The position numbers and the translations under genes were made by a program. Shown here in pieces: positions 55,569 to 64,000 of a stretch of DNA of 64,000 nucleotides (positions within the stretch are counted from its first letter, which is position 1; each line of letters opens with the position of its first letter). Source of the stretch: Garcia nutans (lineage: Eukaryota > Streptophyta > Magnoliopsida > Malpighiales > Euphorbiaceae); contig CANTUV010000024.1 of assembly GCA_947685225.1 (NCBI GenBank), positions 21,842,001 through 21,906,000 on the forward strand, written 5' to 3'. The notes beneath the pieces were generated by a model, which had not been told where the DNA came from, ran no database searches, and saw only the letters and a list, made by a program, of their open reading frames with translations.

Positions 55569-56240
55569 GTCTAGAACTTACCTCGGGTGCAGAAACAAAA
55601 TTATTTTAAAGTCCAAAACTTACCTTGGGTCCAGAATCCAAATTAAGTCCAGAACTTACCTCGGGTCCAGAACCTAAATTATTTTTAAGTCCAGAATTTA
55701 CCTCAGGTCCAGAACCCAAATCCTAAATTCACCTCGGGTCCAGAACCTAAATTATCTTTTAAGTCTAGAACTTATCTCGGGTCCAGAACACAAATTACCT
55801 TTTAAGTCTAGAACTTATCTCGGGTCCAGAGCCCAAATTATCTTCTAAGTCCAGAACTTATCTCGGGTCCAGAACACAAATTACATTTTAAGTCTAGAAC
55901 TTATCTCGGGTCTAGAGCCCAAATTATTTTTAAGTCTAGAACTTACCTCGGGTTCAAAACCCAAATTATTTTTAAGTCCAGAACTTATCCCGGGTCCAAA
56001 ACCCAAATTATTTCTTAAGTCCAGAACTTATCTCAGGTCCAGAACCCAAATTATCTTTTAATTCCAGAACTTATCTCAGGTTCAGAACCCAAATTATCTT
56101 TTAAGTTTAGAACTTAACTCAGGTCCAGAACCCAAATTATCTTTTAAGTCCAAAACTTACCTCGGGTCAAGAACCCAAATTATTTTCTTTTAAGTCCAGA
56201 ACTTATCCCGAGTCCAGAACCCAAATTATTTTTTAGTCAA
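55569..56240 (+). repeat. Tandem array of about 43-bp units in O1
   Basis: About 15 imperfect units containing GTCCAGAACTTACCTCGGGT then CCAGAACCCAAATTAT and a T-run. Each unit has two CCAGAAC words about 21 bp apart, so it may be built from half-units. Lies between the antisense gene and the 3' LTR. Confidence 0.9.
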
Positions 56241-56340
56241 GAACTCAAACTAACTTTGATTACGGAGTCTAGTATGGCTTTTAATTCAGTCAAAAATCAC
56301 ATTGCTTTTTGCTCTCTTTTGTTGTAGTCTCAGATCGCTC

Positions 56341-56355
56341 AAGGAGGGGGCAAAT
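56341..56355 (+). other. Polypurine tract of O1
   Basis: AAGGAGGGGGCAAAT directly before TGTAGATTC of the 3' LTR. Similar GGGGGCAA words occur internally at 53436, 55461 and, in O2, 60756. Confidence 0.75.
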
Positions 56356-58614
56356 TGTAGATTCTTAATTTTTGACCCAGTCCAATCTAATATTTTTAAA
56401 CAGTCCAAAATAATTTTTGTGGTGTTTTAATTAAATAATATTTATTTTAATAATATTTATTACTTATAATATTTATTTTTAATAAAAATAAATTAAAGTA
56501 ATAATAAAAAAGGATAAAAAATAAATAAAAATTGACAACAAAAGAATCGCTGACAAAAAATTTTCGTCGCTGGTGACAAATTGGCTAGTACCCGCAGAAC
56601 TTCTTTGCTAGAGCACTTTCGCATGCCTGGCCCTCGCGTAGTTTTGCCAACACCCTATTCTACTTGGTTTTTAATTTGATTTCCTAAAAAGTTTTTATTT
56701 CCTTAGCCAATTAGTATTAGGTTTTTTATTTTTTCTTATAAATACCACACCTAAACATATAGAAAAAGGACTTTTAGCAATTATTCAAACTTTTGATCTG
56801 AAATTTTTTATCGAACTTTGGACTTTTGGATTTTTTTGGCCAAAAAAAGAGAACCTTGAAGGAGCAAGAGGCAGTGAGCAAGCAACAATAATCCATCAAT
56901 GGCAGCCTATACTGTCTTTATTATTGTTCAACCAGAATTCAAAGATTGTGGTGGAACCAATAACGGAGGTTTAAATCTCTATTTCTTTGCTTATGTTTAC
57001 AGTAACTTCGTCATACTATTTGATAAATTGTTTAAACATGCATGTTTTTGTGGTTTGATCAATTGTTCTACTTTCTATCCAAACTTTATTTAAAACACTA
57101 AAAAGATTTTTTCTAAAACCCTAATGCCTTAGTACCCGTAAAACATATTTTTGAAAACTAAAACCCTAATTAGGCTTTTTTAAAACCGTAAAACACAAAT
57201 CTAATTTCTTAAACCCTAAGTTATTCAAACCCTAAATCTTAATTAATTATGTTTTCAAATCTTCATAGTTACTTGTTCCATTAAATCACCATAGCATTAG
57301 ATTATTCAAATAATATTTTAATCGTCCAGTAGTCATATTACATGTAAGTACTTATAAAAAAAATTCATGTTGAAGTGGTCTTATAATTTTTATAATAATC
57401 ATGTTATGATAAAAGCCCAACTCCAGTAAACTTTAAGACCCCAACCCTAATTTGCCTTGTAATTCCTAAAACCCAAAATAGTTTGCAATTATCAAAACCT
57501 TAAATTATTTTCTAAAATTCTAAGATTCAAAATTGCTTTCTTAAATCCTAATCTATTTTCCAAATATCTAGTAACCCAAAAATTAACTTTCAAACCTTAG
57601 ATCCCAAATTCTTAAGCTCATCTTCCAGAACCATAAATTATTCTTCAAACAAACCCTAAAGTGCTTTATTTTTCAAAAATCCCTAAATCATTTTTCCCAA
57701 GCCCTAAATTCTTTAAAACCCTAATTCTAAATGCCAAAACCTTAATCTCAAAGCCAGAATTTAAAAATCATAATTTATTAAACCAACACCCATTACTCCC
57801 AGGAGCCTAAAGCCATAACCAAAACCCTATTTCCTCAAACTTTAAATCTCAGAACCCTAATTTCTTAAATCCTAAATCTGAAACCTTAACCTTATTTATT
57901 TAATGGATTGAATTCTAATTTTATTTATTTATTTGATTATGTGATTTGTTATATGTTAATGATGAATGGTTTATTTTATTTTATGAATGGTTTGCTTTTA
58001 TTTATAATTAGATGATTGAATATTCTTTTATTTGTCTTAGTTTTAAAATTGTAAGAAGTATATTTCCACTTTGTGTGTACCTCACTAGTTAAACATCATG
58101 TAATTTATTTTATTTTAAAGTTTTTTGGACCAATGTAAAGGACACATTTTTACCTTTCGGTGGGTGTCCAATTTAGTTTTAGACATCGACTATGTAAGGA
58201 CATGTTTCCATCCTCTAATGGGTGTTCATTTATTTTTTTTGTTTGGATATTGCTTTGATTTTAATATAATGATGCTTTATTTTAATTATCGCATGTAATA
58301 TGGATAATATCATTATATTTAAGAATTTTATAATATTAAGACCTGAAAAGGTTGTCGGTTCCAATGAACCGGGCATTGTGGGGGTGCTGGGCCATTTCTC
58401 ACCTTCCCCACACGTACCCAACTTTTTGAACTCATTAGGGGTTGGGGATTCCTTAGGAATCGAGTCATCTACCCCTTTCTTTTTCCCTGGCCATCCGGTG
58501 GCGACTCCATTTTCTTCGGGTTTAGGCCCGTGTTCTCTAAGGCTTTGAGCCTAAACAGTGTCAAAGTCATAAGAACCATTTCACTGGGAGTGGAGGCAAA
58601 AATCCCCGCTCATA
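56356..58614 (+). repeat. 3' LTR of O1 (2259 bp)
   Basis: Copy of 46800-49130, clearly more diverged than the LTR pairs of A, B and C (many substitutions and several indels), so O1 is older. TATAAATA at 56737-56744; telobox words about 57110-57870; stem-loops about 58051-58230. Confidence 0.9.
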
Positions 58615-58619
58615 GATCT

Positions 58620-59880
58620 CTATAATCTTGAAATACGAAGTCCCAAAAGTTCCTTTAGAGATAATCTGCACGCGATCGACCAGCGGCCAAATCCTCTTGC
58701 AACTTTCGATTCTGCTCCTCGAGCATCTACTGTGAGCCAGAAAGGAAAATTAGGTTCATACATTTTCAAGCATACATTCAGCATATGTAAATTAAAACAT
58801 GAAACATAGACCAGATAACTCAGATCGAAGCCCTGCGGATGAGATGGCACGTCTGGCTAAAAGGAAGGAGCAAATGGAGAAAATTGACATTGCACTGGTG
58901 AGTATGGTAGCTGAGCCGAAACAAAGGTGGAATGTCTAGCCTCAATACCAAATGAGCCAATGGTCTATGACAATCATGAAAATAGTTAGAGAAAGTTAAG
59001 AAGGAATAGTTGTAATGATAAATCTTTACCTGAGAAGTGCCAGCTCCAAAATCACCGTGGGAATGAAAAGGAGGCTCATCCTAATCCTCATCCTCTTCTT
59101 CCTCTTCATCCCCGCTACCTTCCTCAGCATCATCTCCCTCTTCCTCATTTTTCTCATCACCTCCTTCCTCCATGATATCACTCCCTTCTTTTTCTTCTTC
59201 CTCAAAATCTTCAAACCCGTCCGGAGCAACTTCAAAGTGCAATAGCTGGTCCCATATGAACTCATTATATGATAAGTCTAGTCGAAGCAAGAGCGCCTCA
59301 ATATCATATCCATTTTGGGCATGTCTCCATGCATTCTTTGGCAAGGATATGCAAGTAAGTACAGATGTGGGGATGTTGGCTGGTACTCACCTCTGATCAT
59401 GGCTAACAGATACAACAAGAATCCATGGGTGTACCTTTTCGCCCGCTCACCTTGTACAGTCCTGGTTTGCCTCAACCAGTGCTGTCAGATATATTCATAT
59501 TTGATCTTGCATTCTCCCTTATTCCTAGGCTTTAAACCGATCAACTGATAAATTTTATCCGCAGTCAATATATCATTAGTCAATGGGACTACAATTCCAT
59601 CATACTTCAAACGTGTTATTGCTGTAAAGACCACTGGATAGATGGTCATCTCTCCAATGGGCAAATGAAAGGTATGAGTGGTATCCATCCATCGCTCGAC
59701 AAGCACCTGGATCACGCTTCTATCGATTTGGAACCCTTTAGTCGGCAGTTACAATATAAATTCTTCAAAACCACATTCATGGATCATTCTTCGAACAGCC
59801 GGTGGCACTCGTTCGTACCACTAGCGTGCCTTGTGGACATTTCCAGCACCATGGATCACACAACTGTCATACTGCAACAA
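58620..59880 (-). pseudogene. Antisense PMD gene of O2
   Basis: Read from 59880 leftward: VIHGAGNVHKAR, stop, WYERVPPAVRRMIHECGFEE, stop, LPTKGFQIDRSVIQ, VERWMDTTHTFHLPIGEMTI, VPLTNDILTADKIYQLIGL, stop, QTRTVQGERAKRYTHGFLLY, PTSPHLYLLAYPCQRM, then a shift to NAWRHAQNGYDIEALLLRLD and a long acidic run (59170-59080). This is a more complete PMD than in O1. The acidic region ends GAGTSQ at CAG-GTAAAG (about 59030), a possible splice donor. Further left the frame reads MLEEQNRKLQEDLAAG, a coiled-coil tail, then QDYRD at the O1 insertion (58615), continuing at 46794. At least three stops and one frameshift. Confidence 0.75.
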
Positions 59881-60849
59881 TAAAAGTAAGTCCAGCCAGG
59901 TAAGTATATTCACAACATTAATTATTGTTTCATGCCATACTAATTTTTATATACACTTTACGAATTTTGTTCTTTTGCACCATAAATAATATTTATTTTA
60001 GATCTTATTTTATTTTATGTTCATCAATTAACTACTTTCATTTCTTGTGCAGATTAATAATTTTTTTATCATGGATTACATACTTTGGTTTTTACAAATA
60101 ATTTATTTATTTTTACTACCTTAATAAAATTATAGAATAAATATATAATGAGTTTGCTACAAAAATATATACATACATAAATAAAAATATGAAAATAAAT
60201 AATAAAAAAATAAAAATACCTATGTTTTTTCTTGAGAACTTCGGTGGAGGTTCATTCCTGCTAAAATAGGCACTCAATCCAGCTCGCTATTTCTGAGGTA
60301 AACTCACAATTCTAAATCCATATGAGCTCTAGTCCTCAATGCATGTTGATTTACTACCAAAATTTTTATATGATAGTTAAAATTTCTTCGACTGCTTCAA
60401 AGTTAAAGTTGCTGAAGCTTGCAATATGCTTAAAACTTCAAAGTTAGGAGTAGAAGTATTTGAATGCATAATACTGAGGATGAATGGTTCAGTATTTATA
60501 ACGAGAAAAAGTAAATTTCAGTAATTCATTGATTTACTATTAAAGCCATAAATCATAAAAAAAAGCATATAAAAACAAACAGGAAAAGATTCATCATTCA
60601 AATCATTCAATCAATATTCAGAGTTTCTGTCTCGTATCAATAATTCATTTACACATAGCACACGAGCACACAGTGCATTGATATGTATTGGGAAAATATA
60701 ATTTATGCGGGTCTAAAAAATATTTTTTATTCTCATTAAATATTTTTTTCATGCAGGGGGCAAGAGTATACAAATACCCGCATATAGTAAAAAATAGCTA
60801 AATTTTTTGCAAAATTCTTTACTAACTACAATTAATTTTTGTAGGTATC
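59881..60849. other. O2 region upstream of the PMD gene, no gene seen
   Basis: AT-rich, equivalent in place to 54721-55568 of O1. Ends with a purine-tract-like TGCAGGGGGCAAGA (60752-60765) shortly before the tandem array, as in O1. Confidence 0.55.
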
Positions 60850-61470
60850 TCGGGACCTGAACTCAAATTATTTTTGAGCCTAGAACTCACTCCTGGTCCA
60901 GAACCTAAATCATTTTTTGAGTCTAGAACTCACTCCGGATCCAGAACTCAAATTATTTTTGAGTCCATAACTCACTCCGGGTCCAGAACCCAAATTATTT
61001 TTTAGTCCAAAACTCACTCTGAGTCTAGAACCCAAATCATTTTTTGAGTCCAGAACTCACTTCGGGTCTAGAACCCAAATAATTTTTTAGTACAGAACTC
61101 ACTCCGGGTCTAGAACTCAAATCATTTTTCAAGTTTAGAACTCACTTCGGGTTTAGAACCCAAATCATTTTGGAGTCAAAAACCCACTCCGGGTTCAGAA
61201 CCCAAATCATTTTTTAGTTTAGAACTCACTCCGAGTCCAGAACCCAAATCATTTTTTGAGTCCAGAACTCACTCGGGTCCAAAACTCAAACTATTTTTTA
61301 GTTTAGAACTCTCTTGGGTCTAGAAATTAAATTATTTTTTGTCTAGACTCACTCTAGGTCCAAAACCCAAATTATTTTTTATTCCAGAACTCACTTCGAG
61401 TCCAGAACCCAAATCATTTTCGAGTCCAGAACTCAACTTGGATCAAGAATCCAAACCATTTGAGTCTAGA
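60850..61470 (+). repeat. Tandem array of about 42-bp units in O2
   Basis: About 14 units with GAGTCCAGAACTCACTCCGG, GTCCAGAACCCAAATCAT and a T-run. Same plan as the O1 array but with a consistently different unit (ACTCACTCCGG instead of ACTTACCTCGG), so the arrays were homogenised separately. Confidence 0.88.
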
Positions 61471-61554
61471 ATCATCCTTATCCAAAATCAATTCAAAACC
61501 ATGTTGCTTTTCACTCTTTGAATAAATTCAAGATCATTCAAGCAGGGGACAAAC

Positions 61555-62767
61555 TGTAGACCCTTGATTTTGGCCCTGGCCAGTCCGGAGCTAATTCCAA
61601 ATCTTTGATTGGACTAATATATTGCAATAGGACCTAAAATAAGCTAATTAAACTTTTAAAACCCTAATTGGGTATGTTTTAAAAGACTTGGTTGGTTTTT
61701 ATATGATATCGGTGCATTAAACCCTATAACAGTTCCGATTCGAATGTTTGGTTGATTTTTCACTTAATCCGGATGGTTTTTGGTCAATAGGGGTGTCCCA
61801 TGTCAAATTATGGTATCCAATTCAACATGGGAAAGTTCGATATGGGGTAGTCCCATATCAAAATGGGGCTCTCCCAGTCCGATATAGGATAATTGTTTTT
61901 CATTCCATGTCGAATTCGGAAGTATACTTTGATATGGGCTCAGATTCTGTCAAAATTAAATCATTTGAAATTGAGATGGACTCGGTTTACATTGAATTCA
62001 AGTAATTGTAATTCAATATGGTCTTAGTTTGTGTTGAACCCATGAATTCAACATGCATAAGAATAAACCGTTCTTAAAGAGGAAAACTTTCATGCTTAAC
62101 CTAATGGAGTTATTATAAATACAGGTTTTAAAAACCTGAAGAGGGACTTTTGGACTTGGGTTGGCTGCTGGAACTCTGAAAAATTTAGTAACCATCAATG
62201 AAAGGCTTCATAAACAAAAAGAAGCATCAAGGATAGACGAGGAAGATAAACAACACACAAACTCTACAAAGGCAATACACTCATTGGCTTGGACAAGCTC
62301 ACCCATAATTCTCATTCAAATGATTTTGGTGGAGCCAACAAATGATGATATGCTTTAAATTAAATAATATTATATGTTTTGATTATTTTAAATATTGAAT
62401 GAGTTTGTTCTTCATTTAATTAAAGTTACAGTATGCAATTTCTTCTAAAATCAATTCATATGTTAGCTTACATGGAGTGCAGATTATTGTTTTGATAAAT
62501 CATAATGTTTAGAACCAGTAAACTTGTTTAACTCAGGATATTAATTTGATTTCTATTGCATGGTCACTTAATCAATATATTACACATATTCACATTAAGG
62601 TTTTTCCATATAAAACCTCACAGTAGCATCTACGCTCTTTAAAAATATTCACAGTTCGTATAAACTTTAAAACTTTGATTAGTTTTTCACAAACACTAAA
62701 CCCTAATTCATTTAAAACCCTAAGCTACAAACATTATTTTTTATAAATACCAAACCCTAATTTATTT
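61555..62767 (+). repeat. 3' LTR of O2, partial
   Basis: Starts TGTAGACCC directly after the purine tract AGCAGGGGACAAAC (61541-61554). TATAAAT at 62114-62120; AAACCCTAA-like words near 62695-62760. Beyond the first bases it does not align well with the O1 LTR, so it is a separate subfamily. Interrupted at 62768 by a Tekay-type LTR. Confidence 0.65.
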
Positions 62768-63470
62768 TGTAACACCCCTATACCCCGTATACGTACACAA
62801 CATGCTTATACGATCGTAATATACGTATACTGAATATAGAAAATGCCACAGTTTATAAACTACACAAGTCATAACTCGAAAAGAAATAAAAAATATCAAA
62901 GGTTTAGAAGAAATTCATAAAACATAATAGATAAAAATGTTTATTAATACGCAGCGAAAATTATAACAAATAAGTACAAATACATTAAAAATCAAAATTT
63001 ACAAAACATGAAATATATATACATGATTGATAGCTTGACTCTCTGATCTTTAAGCGCTAGGCCAACTCTTCAAGCATAAACTCAACTAGGTCTAGAGGAA
63101 TCTTCCGTCTCAACCCTATCACCTGCGCGATAAATCACAATCGCGCTAAGCCAACGGCTTAGTGGTATAAACCATAATGATATTATGCAATGTCAATATC
63201 AATGTCATACATTCAATAATAATAACATAGACACACATGGGCCCAACAAGTATTTAATATGATATTCAAAGTTCAGAGTTACTGCTTTGGTCTATAATCA
63301 CAATGATCAAGCCCGTAGGCAATATATCTCATATCTCTATCCATGGATAGTGTAACAGACCCAGTCTCTTGGACCATCAACTCAACAAGCTTGAGGAGAT
63401 CCTCAACCCGGCAAGACTGTTACTTTTCATATATTTCATATCAATAATTCACATAGTGTAACAGACCCAG
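62768..63470 (-). repeat. Broken Tekay-type LTR (minus)
   Basis: Starts TGTAACACC like the D LTR on the plus strand, contains the two-hairpin block (63125-63162, both stems perfect) and E-type GTAACAG/CTGTTAC repeats (63350-63470), and stops abruptly in ACCCAGTC at about 63470. It combines a D-like end with the E-like cassette. Confidence 0.82.
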
Positions 63471-64000
63471 TCCGAGGGAGTATAAGGATGCTAAGAAGAT
63501 TGAGTTTTTGAGTATGAGACAAGATAACCGGACAGTGACAAAGTATGAGATTGAGTATATTCGGTTGAGTCATTATACCGGTGGGATTATTTCTGATGAG
63601 ATTGATCGGTGTAGGAGATTTGAGGAGGGATTGAGGCCCTCTATTATGTGTATTGTTTCTGGTTCTCGGTACCAAGACTTTTCTCAGTTGGTTGCAGCTA
63701 CCTGAAGTGTTGAGAGAGCACAGGGTATTGCAGCAGCTGTTACTGAGGAGGAGATTAGAGGTAGGAGACCCTAGTTTGAGGTAGTGTCTTCATCTATGAA
63801 GAGAGGCAGAGGAAACTATTTTCTGAGAGTCAGTAGGAGCTAGAGACAGTCTGGTAGGTCAGTACAATATCAGAGGCAGAGACCGAGACCTATAGTTTCA
63901 GTAGCTAGTGCTTTGACTCCAGTGGTTCATAGATCTATTCTACGTACATGTGTCCATTGTGGTAGGGCATATGGGGGGTGCTTGCTGGAAGACGGGTGAA
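63471..64000 (+). pseudogene. gag: Broken gag fragment of a Tekay-type element (plus)
   Basis: Starts inside gag at the codons for PREYKDAKKIEF, about residue 158 of C gag, directly after the minus-oriented LTR fragment. It runs through RRFEEGLRPS to the first knuckle-like CVHCGRAYGG with several stops (for example after QLVAAT at about 63703) and a frameshift near 63970. It continues beyond the window. Part of a rearranged, inactive copy. Confidence 0.88.

Larger units (their letters stand above)
46800..58614 (+). mobile_element. Element O1: non-autonomous Tat/Ogre-type LTR retrotransposon
   Basis: A complete 11.8-kb element: LTRs 46800-49130 and 56356-58614, primer site 49132-49149 (tRNA-Arg-like), purine tract 56341-56355, duplication GATCT on both sides. 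The internal region holds a decayed gag-like frame (50307-51148), an antisense PMD-type gene (about 53590-54720) and a tandem array (55569-56240). I find no protease, RT, RNase H or integrase motif, so it depended on another element. Lineage is judged from the primer site, LTR design, antisense gene and 3' array. Confidence 0.88.

Noticed and set aside
59026..59265. Lys/Arg/Met-rich minus-strand frame
   Set aside because: It is a shifted reading of the acidic run of the O2 PMD gene, which is the frame supported by homology on both sides.

Overview
This window looks like plant nuclear DNA made almost entirely of nested LTR retrotransposons. I see no host gene, rRNA or tRNA gene. The evidence for a plant is: Ty3/gypsy chromovirus polyproteins with a chromodomain and initiator-Met-type primer sites, Athila- and Tat/Ogre-type elements with tRNA-Asp-like and tRNA-Arg-like primer sites, and fragments of the plant-only plant mobile domain (PMD). 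It is most likely a flowering plant. I cannot name the species.

Layout, left to right. (1) 1-16350: element A, a Tekay/Del-type chromovirus whose left LTR start lies outside the window. Its gag is split by element B (2003-9963), a minus-strand, non-autonomous Athila-type element with duplication GCAGT on both sides. B keeps one intact 844-residue frame joining gag, protease and an integrase tail. (2) 16351-35068: element E, minus strand, an older Tekay-type copy. A sits in its left LTR, and C (23151-32437, Tekay type, plus strand, duplication TCTAC) sits in its gag. (3) 32772-35943: one LTR that is E-type on the left and D-type on the right, a recombination junction joining E to element D (35069-43410, minus strand). 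(4) 43411-62767: an old Tat/Ogre-type element (O2) on which the others sit. It contains a solo LTR (44448-46651, duplication CCCAG) and a complete related element O1 (46800-58614, duplication GATCT). O1 and O2 carry, on the minus strand, remains of a PMD gene plus a coiled-coil tail, and a tandem array of about 43 bp units before the 3' LTR. (5) 62768-64000: a broken Tekay-type LTR (minus) fused head-on to a broken gag (plus).

Inferred insertion order: O2 first; then the solo-LTR parent, O1 and the E/D pair; then A and C into E; then B into A. The paired LTRs of A, B and C each differ by only about 1% by eye, so these three are young, yet A and C already carry stop codons, many of them C-to-T changes.

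The most interesting signal is the RNA leader architecture shared by the four Tekay-type elements. A two-hairpin block in the LTR is followed by an LTR segment complementary (14 + 8-9 bp with a fixed 4-nt bulge in A and C) to a segment just upstream of gag. The two arms bracket the primer site, and a hairpin overlaps the end of the primer site. Both the two-hairpin block and the long-range helix show base changes that preserve pairing between elements. Other notable points are the intact gag-protease-integrase-tail protein of B, the chimeric LTR, palindromic ACACGGCC/GGCCGTGT blocks shared by unrelated LTR families, and the antisense PMD gene with a likely intron.
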